Positions 1 to 7,564 of a stretch of DNA of 64,000 bases are shown here, piece after piece. The first letter of the stretch is position 1. Every line of letters begins with the position of its first letter. The stretch lies in the NCBI RefSeq assembly GCF_900105055.1, contig NZ_FNTA01000004.1:124001-188000 (forward strand), written 5' to 3'. The notes below the pieces were generated by a model. That model saw only the letters and a list, made by a program, of their open reading frames with translations. It was not told the DNA's origin and searched no databases. The position numbers and the translations under genes were made by a program. The stretch comes from Amycolatopsis lurida (GTDB lineage: Bacteria > Actinomycetota > Actinomycetes > Mycobacteriales > Pseudonocardiaceae).

Positions 1-20
1 CCGACGATCACCACGTTCAC
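1..20 (-). CDS. Start of an FAD-dependent oxidoreductase subunit (partial, runs off the left edge)
   Basis: Only the first codons are present: a GTG start at 20-18 followed by codons for N-V-V-I-V-G, the usual beginning of a Rossmann FAD-binding domain. The GTG overlaps the stop of the 2Fe-2S subunit gene as GTGA, so translation is coupled. The context of a DAO-type subunit and a small ferredoxin-like subunit predicts the HcnB/LhpF-like FAD subunit of a heterotrimeric dehydrogenase. The identity is an inference from operon context; only about six codons are visible. Confidence 0.6.
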
Positions 21-325
21 GCCGTCTCCTCCCGGGACTGGGTGCGGATTTCGTCCCCGTCAGCGGCCGGGCGGCGGCACGCGCGGACGTCGGGCACGTC
101 GTTCACCGTGAGCAGGCAGTCGAAGCACGCGCCGATACCGCAGAACACGCCACGCGGTGCGCCGGAACGCGTGGTGCGCCAGGAGACCCGGCCCGCGGCG
201 AGCAGGATTCCCGCCACGCTCTGCCCGGCGATCCCGGTCAGGGTCTCGCCGTCGACGGTGATCCGGATCGGCCGGTCGGTGCGGCCCACCGGATCGCGAT
301 CACGCGGCAGCAGCCGTCCGCTCAT
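17..325 (-). CDS. (2Fe-2S)-binding small subunit of an HcnABC/D-hydroxyproline-dehydrogenase-type complex
   Basis: A 102-residue protein with the plant-type ferredoxin cysteine pattern CGIGACFDC followed by a fourth cysteine in VRAC, near residues 61-83. The size and pattern match the small subunits of hydrogen cyanide synthase (HcnA), opine oxidase and D-hydroxyproline dehydrogenase, which carry electrons from the flavin subunits. The ATG overlaps the stop of the upstream DAO-type gene (ATGA at 325-322) and its own stop overlaps the next start (GTGA), so three genes form a tightly coupled operon. The family assignment is firm; the substrate of the complex is not known from sequence. Confidence 0.9.
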   Translation of the reverse strand: MSGRLLPRDRDPVGRTDRPIRITVDGETLTGIAGQSVAGILLAAGRVSWRTTRSGAPRGVFCGIGACFDCLLTVNDVPDVRACRRPAADGDEIRTQSREETA

Positions 326-1494
326 GCGGCCACCTCCGCCAGAACCGCCGGACGGTCCACAGTGAACTCTTCGACCGGCATCGCGGGCTCCGTCCCGGTG
401 AGCAGTTCGCGCAGCAACCGAGCGGTGCCGACGCTCAGCCCGATGCCGGCGCCCTCGTGCCCGGTGGCGTGCCAGAGATTCCCCAGCCGCGGATCCTCGC
501 CGAGTACCGGGAGGTGATCATCGACGTAGGGCCGGAAACCGCCGTACGCGCGCATGATCGCGGCGTCGGCGAGCGCCGGGAACAGGCGCAGTGCCTTGGC
601 CGCGATGGCGCTCAGCACGTCCGGGCGGATCGCGTCGTCGAAATCCACCCGGCGGCGTGACGAGCCGATCAGCACGGTGCCGCCCCAGGTCGACTCGACG
701 ACGGCGGAGGTCTGCAACGCACCCGAATCGGCGCCGACCGCGCCGACGTAATCGGCGTCGTAGACCTTATGCCGCACGACACCGGGCATCGGGGTGGTCA
801 CGAGTACCTCGCCCCGGCGGGGCCGGACCGCGATCGGGGCGCCGAGACGCGCCGACACCTGACCGGCCCAGGGGCCCGCGGCGTTCACGACGACGTCGGC
901 CTCGATGACCTCACCGGGCACACGGACGCCGGTGATCCGTCCGCTGTGGACGGTCGCGCCGACGACCTCGGTGTCCGAGCGCAGCCGCGCGCCGTGCCGT
1001 AGAGCGGAGCCCAGCAGGGCCAACGCCGCGCCGGCGGGCTGGACCTGCGCGTCCTCCGGGTAGTGGAACGCCGCGGTCACCTCGCGGGTCAGCGCGGGCT
1101 CCGCTTCGGCGACTTCCTTGAGGGACAACGGTTCCGCGCGAACACCGGTCTGCGACGCGGCGAACGCGGCGAGAGCGCGCGCTCCGTCGGCCGTGGTGGC
1201 GACGACGATGCCGCCCTTGGGGTCGTATTCGATCGCCGATGCGGCGCGCGCGTCTTCGTCGGCGAGGTCGGCGACCATCTGGGGCCACAACGCCGTCGAA
1301 AGCTTCGCGAGTTCGAGTTCCGCGCCGGGTCCCTTGTCGGAGACGAGGATGTTGCCCTCGCCGTGCGACGTGGTTCCCCCGGCGGGACGGCCGCGATCCA
1401 CGACCACGACGTCGAAGCCGGCCCGGCTCAGCTCACGGGCGCACGCGGCGCCGACGATGCCCGCACCGAGAACGACCACGCGCGTTCGGTTCAT
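322..1494 (-). CDS. FAD-dependent oxidoreductase, DAO family (HcnC/LhpB-like catalytic subunit)
   Basis: 390 residues. An N-terminal FAD site (VVVLGAGIVGAACARELS) is followed by a D-amino-acid-oxidase fold and a C-terminal GHEGAGIGLS flavin-contact motif typical of glycine/D-amino acid oxidases. I chose the internal ATG at 1494 because GGAGGG lies 3-8 nt upstream and the Rossmann motif begins within 6 residues; an upstream extension would add an unrelated stretch. The gene heads an operon with a 2Fe-2S subunit and a second FAD subunit, so it is probably a membrane-linked dehydrogenase of a D-amino acid, hydroxyproline or opine rather than an oxygen-using oxidase. A palindrome at 1506-1523 lies just upstream of its ribosome site. 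Confidence 0.88.
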   Translation of the reverse strand: MNRTRVVVLGAGIVGAACARELSRAGFDVVVVDRGRPAGGTTSHGEGNILVSDKGPGAELELAKLSTALWPQMVADLADEDARAASAIEYDPKGGIVVATTADGARALAAFAASQTGVRAEPLSLKEVAEAEPALTREVTAAFHYPEDAQVQPAGAALALLGSALRHGARLRSDTEVVGATVHSGRITGVRVPGEVIEADVVVNAAGPWAGQVSARLGAPIAVRPRRGEVLVTTPMPGVVRHKVYDADYVGAVGADSGALQTSAVVESTWGGTVLIGSSRRRVDFDDAIRPDVLSAIAAKALRLFPALADAAIMRAYGGFRPYVDDHLPVLGEDPRLGNLWHATGHEGAGIGLSVGTARLLRELLTGTEPAMPVEEFTVDRPAVLAEVAA

Positions 1495-1505
1495 CGACCC
1501 TCCAG

Positions 1506-1523
1506 CGTTCGGTAAAGCGAACG
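1506..1523 (-). promoter_or_regulatory. Candidate operator upstream of the DAO operon
   Basis: An 18-bp inverted repeat, CGTTCG-N6-CGAACG, with perfect 6-bp arms, 12 nt upstream of the DAO start codon. A near-identical 18-mer (two differences) lies 13 nt upstream of the XRE-cupin gene. A matched pair in front of a regulator and its neighbour operon is what an autoregulated XRE repressor would show. This is inference from position and similarity. Confidence 0.55.
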
Positions 1524-1572
1524 ATCGGAGGGTAGGTTCCACCCCGGAGCGGTGTCAATACCTCGGGCGCGG

Positions 1573-2196
1573 TCAGCCCTTCAGCACCGGATGCGGCCTG
1601 CCGTCGAGCCGCTCGTCGGCGCGGTACTGCAACAGGAGAACCGAGTGCACCGGCCCCTCCGACGCGGTGTAGCAGTGCGGCTCACGGGCGTCGAAGGCGA
1701 CGTAATCCCCCGGGCCGACCTCGACACTGCGGCCCGCCACCTCGACCAGCAGCGATCCGGACTGCACGATGGTGTGCTCGACCCCGACATGCCCTTGCGA
1801 ACGCTGTGGCGCGTCCCCGCGCACCACCTGGTCGTACACCTCGAAGACGCCGTCGCCGGTCTCGATCCGCCGCAGCGGCCGGAGATCCACTCCCTCGCCA
1901 CTGAGCACCTCGACGTCGGCGCCGCGCACCACGGTGAGCGCACCGCCCGCCCGGTGGTCGAGCAGGTCCGAGATCGCCACCTCCAGCACCCTGGACAGGC
2001 TGAACACGGTCTCGATGGTCGGATTGCCGCCGCCGGACTCCAGTTGCGACAGCGTCGCCTTGCCGATGCCCGACCGTCGCGAAAGCTCCGACAGCGAGAT
2101 ACCCCTCGCCGTCCTGGCCGCGCGCAGGTTGACCGCCAGCATGTCCCGGATCGAGGGCGTCTCGTCCTCCACCGCTTCTCCCCTGTCGTTCGTCAA
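1573..2196 (-). CDS. XRE family transcriptional regulator with C-terminal cupin sensor domain
   Basis: 207 residues. The HTH_3 domain is at about residues 19-75 (NLRAARTARGISLSELS, then SGIGKATLSQLESG). The rest is a cupin barrel at about 120-195 with GDYVAFDAREPHCYTA, the usual small-molecule sensor of this family. The start is TTG at 2196, preceded by GAGGT at a spacing of 8. It is transcribed in the same direction as the DAO/2Fe-2S operon, 78 bp away. In this family the regulator usually controls the adjacent catabolic or polyamine/amino-acid operon. The two matching inverted repeats at 1506-1523 and 2209-2226 suggest it controls both itself and that operon. Confidence 0.9.
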   Translation of the reverse strand: MTNDRGEAVEDETPSIRDMLAVNLRAARTARGISLSELSRRSGIGKATLSQLESGGGNPTIETVFSLSRVLEVAISDLLDHRAGGALTVVRGADVEVLSGEGVDLRPLRRIETGDGVFEVYDQVVRGDAPQRSQGHVGVEHTIVQSGSLLVEVAGRSVEVGPGDYVAFDAREPHCYTASEGPVHSVLLLQYRADERLDGRPHPVLKG

Positions 2197-2208
2197 ACCG
2201 TACGACCT

Positions 2209-2226
2209 CGTTCGCTTTGCCGATCG
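2209..2226 (-). promoter_or_regulatory. Candidate autoregulatory operator of the XRE-cupin gene
   Basis: CGTTCGCTTTGCCGATCG on the plus strand, 13 nt upstream of the TTG start. It matches the site at 1506-1523 (read on the minus strand) at 16 of 18 positions. The rest of 2197-2398 is the divergent promoter region with the secreted protease gene; no clear -10/-35 could be assigned there. Confidence 0.5.
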
Positions 2227-2398
2227 AGTTCGCGGACATCATGACACGCCCAGCGACGGGGAGGGCATAGCCGCGGCCGATGGGGCGGCGCGATGGTGGG
2301 CCGCGCGGAGCGCGATGAAACTCCATCACCAACCGGTGTGTCACCGTCGACACAGGGTCACGGGCGCACCGTCGTTTCCTTCCAGCGAGGAGATTCCC

Positions 2399-3529
2399 GT
2401 GCAGCTGATCCGCAGATCCGCGAGCCGACGACTTCGGGCGTTCGGCGCGGTGCTCATCACGACCCTCGGGCTGACCGCGGCCGCCACCACACCGGCGACG
2501 GCGGCCGCGAACGCCTGTCTCGCCGGCACACTCGCCTTCGACCACTACGACGCCGAAGCCGGGACGAGCAAACCCCTGCGCACGCAGGTGGCCCGGAACG
2601 CGAACTGGGAACTGTGGGGCCGCACCGGTTCCGGCACGACGACCCGGCTCGCGGCGGGTATCACCGGCGCGTCCGACGGCCGGTTCACCGCCTGCCACAC
2701 CGCGTCGCTCGCCGAGGCGTACGTCCGGTTCCGGTCGAGCAGCACCTCGATGTGGCGGGTCGTCAAGGCCGCGAACAACACCACCGACTACACGTTCGAC
2801 TCGGTACGCCGCACCAACGTCTCCGGCACGCTCGACCTCGGCACGGTAAAGGTGCCGTCGACGCTGCAGCGGGCGTGGAAGGTCGTGGACACGCTCAACG
2901 TCCTCTACTGGAAACGCGCCAACCCGGCTTCGTCCTGCTGGACGGCCAGGCAGTCCGACGGGCGCTGCGACCAGATCACCTTCGTCTGGGATCCGAAGGT
3001 CGCCGATGGTGGCTACTGGGACTATCCGAACACGAACTACGTCTTCCTCGGCGCGACGATGCCCGACTCGAAGCACCTTGTCCTCCACGAGGCAGGACAC
3101 TGGCTTCAGTGGCAGCTCTACGGCCGCGGCTTCCCCGTGGTCGACAGCTGCAACCCGCACTACATCGAGAAACACAGCTCGAAATCGTGCGCGTGGACCG
3201 AAGGCTTCGCGGACGCCGTCGCCGCCTACGCCCTCGGCGACTACCGCTACGTCTACGACAACGGCAGCTCGTACAGTTTCGAGAACGACGCTTCGACGCC
3301 CGGCTGGGACACCGGCGACACCGTTCAGGGGCGGGTCGGCTCGTCGCTGCTGGACCTGTGGGCGCCGGACGGCCCGGACGGCGGGAACTGGAACCGCACG
3401 ATCGCGCTGATGACCCGCCACTTCAGCCAGGACTTCCGCGAGTACTTCACCGTGGACCGGCCCGCCGTGGGCCTGTCCACGACCGGTGCCGCCGAGCGGA
3501 TCCTCACCGGGCACACCATCCGGTACTGA
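2399..3529 (+). CDS. Secreted zinc metalloprotease-like protein (HEAGH motif)
   Basis: 376 residues. The start is GTG 2399, with GAGGAG 6 nt upstream. A signal peptide (RRSASRRLRAFGAVLI then a hydrophobic core ending ATPATAA) occupies about residues 1-36. An Ig-like or CBM-like N-terminal half (residues about 37-150) precedes a domain with LHEAGHW (HExxH zinc site), and a downstream WTEGFADAVA supplies a likely third Glu ligand, as in gluzincins. Four cysteines around the HExxH region suggest disulfides in an exported protein. I do not recognise a named family. It is convergent with the aminopeptidase P gene and shares a terminator hairpin with it. Confidence 0.8.
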   Translation: MQLIRRSASRRLRAFGAVLITTLGLTAAATTPATAAANACLAGTLAFDHYDAEAGTSKPLRTQVARNANWELWGRTGSGTTTRLAAGITGASDGRFTACHTASLAEAYVRFRSSSTSMWRVVKAANNTTDYTFDSVRRTNVSGTLDLGTVKVPSTLQRAWKVVDTLNVLYWKRANPASSCWTARQSDGRCDQITFVWDPKVADGGYWDYPNTNYVFLGATMPDSKHLVLHEAGHWLQWQLYGRGFPVVDSCNPHYIEKHSSKSCAWTEGFADAVAAYALGDYRYVYDNGSSYSFENDASTPGWDTGDTVQGRVGSSLLDLWAPDGPDGGNWNRTIALMTRHFSQDFREYFTVDRPAVGLSTTGAAERILTGHTIRY

Positions 3530-3531
3530 CG

Positions 3532-3616
3532 GGGGCTGAAGGGGACTTTCCGCGCATACCATGCGAGGAAAGTCCCCTTCACCACGTGAGACGCGGGGAA
3601 AGCGTCCTTCAGCCCC
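3532..3616. terminator. Shared bidirectional terminator made of competing inverted repeats
   Basis: A 15-bp perfect arm pair (TGAAGGGGACTTTCC at 3537-3551 with its complement at 3567-3581) continues inward as CGCAT/ATGCG around a 3-nt loop. The same left arm can instead pair with a third copy ending CCTTCAGCCCC at 3606-3616. It lies between two convergent genes and overlaps the last codons of the aminopeptidase gene. The same element type recurs at 15604-15684. Confidence 0.75.
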
Positions 3617-5024
3617 TGGCCGCCTGGACCCAGGCGGTGATCTCGTCGGCGGTCGAGGGAAAACCGCCGGAGAGCAGGTCGTAGCCCGATCCGGTGACCA
3701 CGACGTCGTCCTCGATCCGGACGCCGAGACCGCGCAGCTCCGGCGGCACGGTGCGATCGCCGGCGTGGAAGTACAGGCCGGGCTCCACGGCCAGCGCCAT
3801 CCCCTCGGCAAGCGTGCCCTCGCGGTACGTGGACGGGTGGGCGGCGGCGCAGTCGTGGACGTCCAGCCCGAGGAAATGGCCGGTACCGCAGACGATGTAC
3901 CGCCGATGCTGCTGCCCGTCCGGCGACAGCGCTTCGTCCACCGACACCGGGAGCAGGCCCCAATCGTGCAACCCCTCCGCGAGCACGCGCAGAGCCGTCG
4001 CCTGGAACGCGCCGTAGTCCTGGCCGGGACGGACCTCGCCCAGCGCCGCGACGTGCGCCTTGTGCACGAGGTCGTAGACGTCGCGCTGCGCCACGGTGAA
4101 CTCTCCGCCGACCGGGAAGGTCCGCGTGATGTCGGCCGTGTACAGGGAGTCCACCTCGACGCCGGCGTCCAGCAGCAGGAGGCTGTCCTCGGTCACCTGC
4201 CCGTCGCAGCGCGTCCAGTGCAGGATCGGCGCGTGCGGCCCGGCCGCCACGATGGAGGTGTAGCCGGGTCCGGTTCCCTCGGTGCGGGCACGGCGGTCGA
4301 AGGTGCCCTGAAGCCAGCGTTCCCCGCCACCGCGGACCGCCTCCGGAAGCGCGGCCAGCACGTCGGCGAACCCGAGGGCGGTGGCGTCGACGGCGTCACG
4401 CAACTGGCCGATCTCCCAGTCGTCCTTGATCCGGCGAAGCTCCGCGAGGACGGTCCGGAGCCGTTCGCTGTGGCCGAAGCCGTACGCGTCGAGCGCCGGA
4501 TCGGCCCCGGCGCCGACCATGAAGCTCGGATTCCGTCCGCGCAAGCCGTGCGGGAGATCCTCCAGCGGACGGCACTCGATGCCGAGCGTGCGCTCGTACG
4601 CGGCCGGCCCGGCGGCGGAGCCGACCCACAGCGGGCTGGTGTCGGCGTCGCCCACGAAGTCGGGCTCGTGCGCCTCGGCCGGTCGCGGGACGTACAGCGT
4701 GGCGTGGTGGCTGTCCCCCGCCGGGGTCATCACGAGGATCGCGCCCTCACGCTGGCATCCGGTGAGCCACACGAAGTCGCTGTCGGCGCGGAAGCCGTGG
4801 AAGGTGTCGTTCGACCGCACCACCGCACGGCCCGCCGCGAGCGCGATCCGCTGACCGGGCAGTTCCGCCGAGAGTCGGCCGCGATGGGCGGCCGCCGCCT
4901 CGGCGGTGCCCGGCGGCACGTCGATGGTGTCGTCGGCGGGCTCCCAGCCGTCGCTGATCCAGTTCCGGAACCCGTTGGCGGCCAGCAGCGCGCGCAGATC
5001 CGGCCGGGTTCGGTCGCCGGTCAT
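3609..5024 (-). CDS. Aminopeptidase P family protein (Xaa-Pro aminopeptidase, M24B)
   Basis: 471 residues. The N-terminal aminopeptidase-P domain (about 1-190) includes NDTFHGFRADSDFVWLTGC. The C-terminal creatinase/pita-bread domain has all five metal ligands: LLLDAGVEVDSLYTADITR (two Asp), GTGHFLGLDVHD (His), AVEPGLY (Glu) and GVRIEDDV (Glu). The ATG at 5024 is preceded by AGGGGAG at 3-nt spacing. It should remove N-terminal residues ahead of proline using two Mn/Zn ions in the cytoplasm. It is divergent from a LysR gene across 90 bp, which makes that regulator a candidate controller. Confidence 0.93.
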   Translation of the reverse strand: MTGDRTRPDLRALLAANGFRNWISDGWEPADDTIDVPPGTAEAAAAHRGRLSAELPGQRIALAAGRAVVRSNDTFHGFRADSDFVWLTGCQREGAILVMTPAGDSHHATLYVPRPAEAHEPDFVGDADTSPLWVGSAAGPAAYERTLGIECRPLEDLPHGLRGRNPSFMVGAGADPALDAYGFGHSERLRTVLAELRRIKDDWEIGQLRDAVDATALGFADVLAALPEAVRGGGERWLQGTFDRRARTEGTGPGYTSIVAAGPHAPILHWTRCDGQVTEDSLLLLDAGVEVDSLYTADITRTFPVGGEFTVAQRDVYDLVHKAHVAALGEVRPGQDYGAFQATALRVLAEGLHDWGLLPVSVDEALSPDGQQHRRYIVCGTGHFLGLDVHDCAAAHPSTYREGTLAEGMALAVEPGLYFHAGDRTVPPELRGLGVRIEDDVVVTGSGYDLLSGGFPSTADEITAWVQAARG

Positions 5025-5114
5025 CGGCTCCCCTTTCAGGTAGTCACGGTTCTGGCCGCACCTTCGCACCGCGAACGGCCGGGCCGTAATGACCGGCGGC
5101 GATAGACTCCGCCT

Positions 5115-6101
5115 ATGGCCCTGGAGATCCGGCACCTGCGGGCGATCTGCGCCATCGCCGAAGCGGGCAGCCTCTCGCAGGCGGCCGCCGCGCTCGGCAT
5201 GTCCCAGCCGTCGCTGACCTCGCTGCTCCAGCGGCTCGAACGGCAGATCGGTGCACCGCTGTTCGTCCGCAGCCACACCGGCGTGACCCCGACCCCGGTC
5301 GGCGAGCAGACGCTGCGCCGGGCGCTGACCCTGCTCGTGGAGTTCGACCGATTCGAAAGCGATCTCCTCGGCGCGCTCGGCTACGGCCCGATCCGGCTCG
5401 GATCGTCCCAAATGGACTGTCTGCCCACCTTCGTCGAACGGCTGGACGACGCGCTGCCGGGGCTGGACGTGACCGTCCACGTGGAACCCTCCAGCGCGGT
5501 GCTCGCGCAGGCGCTGGCCCGTGCGACCCTCGACATCGCCGTCATCGCCATGTCGGACGACCAGGAAGTGCCGCTGGCGAAGCATCTCGGGCACCGAGTG
5601 CTGTTCTCGTGGGTGCCCGTGTTCATCGGCCTCCCCGCCGAGCACCGGCTCGCCGACGGGTTCGAGGTCGATCTCGCCGATCTCGCCGACGAAGCGTGGA
5701 TCGGGCCGCCCGGCCCCGAGGACGGCTCGCTGACGTCTCTGCGCGCGGCGACGCACCGCGCCGGGTTCTCGCCGCGGATCCGGTTCGAATGCCCCAACGG
5801 CGGCGGACGGCACCTGATCGCCGCCGGGCAGGCGGTGCAGCTCGTCGAACCCACCGCCCCCGAACTGCCCGGTATGGTCGTCCGGCCGCTGAAGGGCGAC
5901 CCCATGCGGATGCGGCTCGTGCTGGCCTGGCGCAAGGAACGGCTGACGTGGGACCAGGCGGAAAACGTGTACCGGGCGGTGATGACGTCCTACACGCGGC
6001 ACGCGATGGCGTCGACCCCGTTCCGGACGTGGTGGGAGCGGCGGCGGAGTTCGCGGTCGTGGGACGGGCTGGTGGACTTCTTCCGCGTGGACGGTCCATG
6101 A
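5115..6101 (+). CDS. LysR family transcriptional regulator
   Basis: 328 residues. The N-terminal winged helix is at about residues 3-62 (LRAICAIAEAGSLSQAAAAL, then SQPSLTSLLQRLERQIG and APLFVR). A LysR substrate-binding domain spans about 90-295. The C-terminal 30 residues, rich in Arg and Trp, extend beyond the usual 300. The ATG is the only sensible start before the HTH. It is divergent from aminopeptidase P, and LysR regulators commonly control the divergent gene. The effector is unknown. Confidence 0.92.
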   Translation: MALEIRHLRAICAIAEAGSLSQAAAALGMSQPSLTSLLQRLERQIGAPLFVRSHTGVTPTPVGEQTLRRALTLLVEFDRFESDLLGALGYGPIRLGSSQMDCLPTFVERLDDALPGLDVTVHVEPSSAVLAQALARATLDIAVIAMSDDQEVPLAKHLGHRVLFSWVPVFIGLPAEHRLADGFEVDLADLADEAWIGPPGPEDGSLTSLRAATHRAGFSPRIRFECPNGGGRHLIAAGQAVQLVEPTAPELPGMVVRPLKGDPMRMRLVLAWRKERLTWDQAENVYRAVMTSYTRHAMASTPFRTWWERRRSSRSWDGLVDFFRVDGP

Positions 6102-6168
6102 ACGCGTTGCTGTAACCCGATCCCGCCTCGCCGCGATTGACCCCGTACCGAGCGAACGGAGACGGGGG

Positions 6169-6381
6169 ATGATGCCGCAACGGCTGTGGCTGGGTCTGGC
6201 GGTCGTCTATACGTGCACGGCCGTGGTCCAGCTCTATCTTCTCGCCAGCACCGGCGCCGTCTGGGCCGGGACACTCACCGCGGCCGGCTTCGCGGCGGCA
6301 CTCCTGTGCCTTCTCGCAGCTTGGCGGTCCTCGAAGCGAGAACGGGGCGACACAAGGGAAATCGACTCACGCCGACCCTAA
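6169..6381 (+). CDS. Small two-helix membrane protein
   Basis: 70 residues with two predicted transmembrane helices (about residues 6-26 and 31-52), then a basic, charged tail (RSSKRERGDTREI). GGAGACGGGGG lies just upstream of the paired ATGs. The 3' end overlaps the convergent carboxymuconolactone-decarboxylase-like gene by 4 nt. No family is recognised; topology suggests an inner-membrane protein with the tail in the cytoplasm. Confidence 0.6.
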   Translation: MMPQRLWLGLAVVYTCTAVVQLYLLASTGAVWAGTLTAAGFAAALLCLLAAWRSSKRERGDTREIDSRRP

Positions 6382-6935
6382 CGGCCGGGGTACGGGACGG
6401 CCCACGGCTCCTCTTCGAGAGCGGCACCGTTCGCGACGGTGGCGATCGTCCGGTACCAGCCCGCCAGCACGAGGAACTCCACGAGTTCCGGCGCCGGAAA
6501 ATGCTCGGCGAGCGCGGCCCACGTCTCGCCGGAGACCGTTGCGGTGTCGTGGAGTTCGTCGACTGCGCGGATAAGCGCGCCGTGCCGCTCCGACCAGACG
6601 GGATGCCGCGAGTCGCCGGACACGGTCGCTTCGAGCTGTTCCGGTGTCAGGCCGACCACCGGTGCGAAAACCGCTGCGTGGACACCCCATTCGTAGCGGC
6701 ATCCGCAGCGAGCGGTTACCCGCGCGATCACGATTTCCCGGTCCAGCGCGGGCAATTCGCCGTGTGCGAGCAGGCCGGCGCCCAGTACGCGCATCCGCGA
6801 AGCCAGCTCAGGATGAAGCTGCAGCAAACGGAACAACGCCAGCGGCTCATGCGCCACACCCGGCGGCATCCATTTGCGAAGGGCCCTTTCGACGTCGGCC
6901 TCGTACGGCGGGGCGAGCGGCGCGATCCGTGCCAT
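6378..6935 (-). CDS. Carboxymuconolactone decarboxylase (CMD/AhpD-like) family protein
   Basis: 185 residues. The start is ATG 6935, with GGGAG 6 nt upstream; an ATG at 6941 sits too close to that site. A CMD-type helical core includes REIVIARVTARCGCRYEWGVHAAVF. The usual AhpD CxxC is here CGC with one residue between cysteines, so thiol peroxidase function is doubtful, but the Glu and His of the CMD active-site helix remain. It is divergent from an HxlR regulator, a common pairing for redox or electrophile response. Three GCTTCGA half-sites lie in between. Confidence 0.82.
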   Translation of the reverse strand: MARIAPLAPPYEADVERALRKWMPPGVAHEPLALFRLLQLHPELASRMRVLGAGLLAHGELPALDREIVIARVTARCGCRYEWGVHAAVFAPVVGLTPEQLEATVSGDSRHPVWSERHGALIRAVDELHDTATVSGETWAALAEHFPAPELVEFLVLAGWYRTIATVANGAALEEEPWAVPYPGR

Positions 6936-6951
6936 GACCATCTCCCAGTGT

Positions 6952-6993
6952 GCTTCGATTTCAGAACCACTATGCTGCTTCGAAAGTCGAAGC
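6952..6993. promoter_or_regulatory. Candidate HxlR operator array in the CMD/HxlR divergent promoter
   Basis: A perfect inverted repeat, GCTTCGA-AAG-TCGAAGC, lies at 6977-6993, and a third copy of the half-site GCTTCGA lies at 6952-6958, beside the CMD start. The array spans most of the 72-bp intergenic region, so binding would block both directions. Assignment to HxlR is inferred from position. Confidence 0.55.
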
Positions 6994-7007
6994 ACAAGGG
7001 GGGTGGC

Positions 7008-7346
7008 ATGCCCGGCGAACCGATCCCGAGGCCCGGACAGCCGGTCCGCGGCTCCGAAACCGGCCGTCCGCTCATGGCCGCGCTCGATCTGCTGGGCCGC
7101 CGGTGGACCCTGCGGGTGATCTGGGAACTGCGCCAGGGCGACGTCGGCTTCCGCGAACTGCGGCGCCGCTGCGAACACATGTCTTCGAGCGTGCTGGCCA
7201 CCCGCCTCGGCGAGCTCACCGAAGCCCGCATCGTCGAGACCGGCGGGGAAGGTTACCGTCTGACACCTTTGGGCGAACGACTCCTCGACGCGTTGCACCC
7301 GCTCGAAAAATGGGGCCTCGCCTGGGAAAAGGCACTTCGCGAGTGA
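7008..7346 (+). CDS. HxlR family transcriptional regulator
   Basis: 112 residues with the HxlR winged helix (ALDLLGRRWTLRVIWELRQG, then FRELRRRC and SSSVLATRLGELTEARIV). The ATG 7008 is preceded by AAGGGGGG at 5-nt spacing. There is no Cys in the N-terminal position typical of redox-sensing HypR/QorR; the only cysteine lies in the RRRCEHM segment, so redox sensing is possible but not shown. It is divergent from the CMD-family gene and probably represses it and itself through the palindrome just upstream. Confidence 0.9.
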   Translation: MPGEPIPRPGQPVRGSETGRPLMAALDLLGRRWTLRVIWELRQGDVGFRELRRRCEHMSSSVLATRLGELTEARIVETGGEGYRLTPLGERLLDALHPLEKWGLAWEKALRE

Positions 7347-7564
7347 CCATGGATCCCCTCCTTTCCCACCGCTGCTCTTGCCAGGCGCGGTGAGCGGCGT
7401 ACGGTGAGGAGTACGTGAGGTTGAGTCCACCAGCCCGCGCGAACGACCCGCATGTCCGCGGCCCAGTACCTTCTCAGGGCGACGCGGCGGCGAGTTGACT
7501 TGCGCAGCCGTTGTGCAGGCTTACCCGTTGTCCGTCTCGTCCCGGCTATCCGGGAGACAGCATC

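Noticed and set aside
17..1494. Hydrogen cyanide synthase operon
   Set aside because: The subunits are homologous, but the gene order and regulator fit a general amine/amino-acid dehydrogenase better, and no cyanide-related gene is visible.
1682..3811. Long minus-strand open frame of about 700 codons
   Set aside because: It lies antisense to the secreted protease and regulator genes, is rich in Arg/Gly/Pro, and has no domain or ribosome site. It is a GC-bias artefact.
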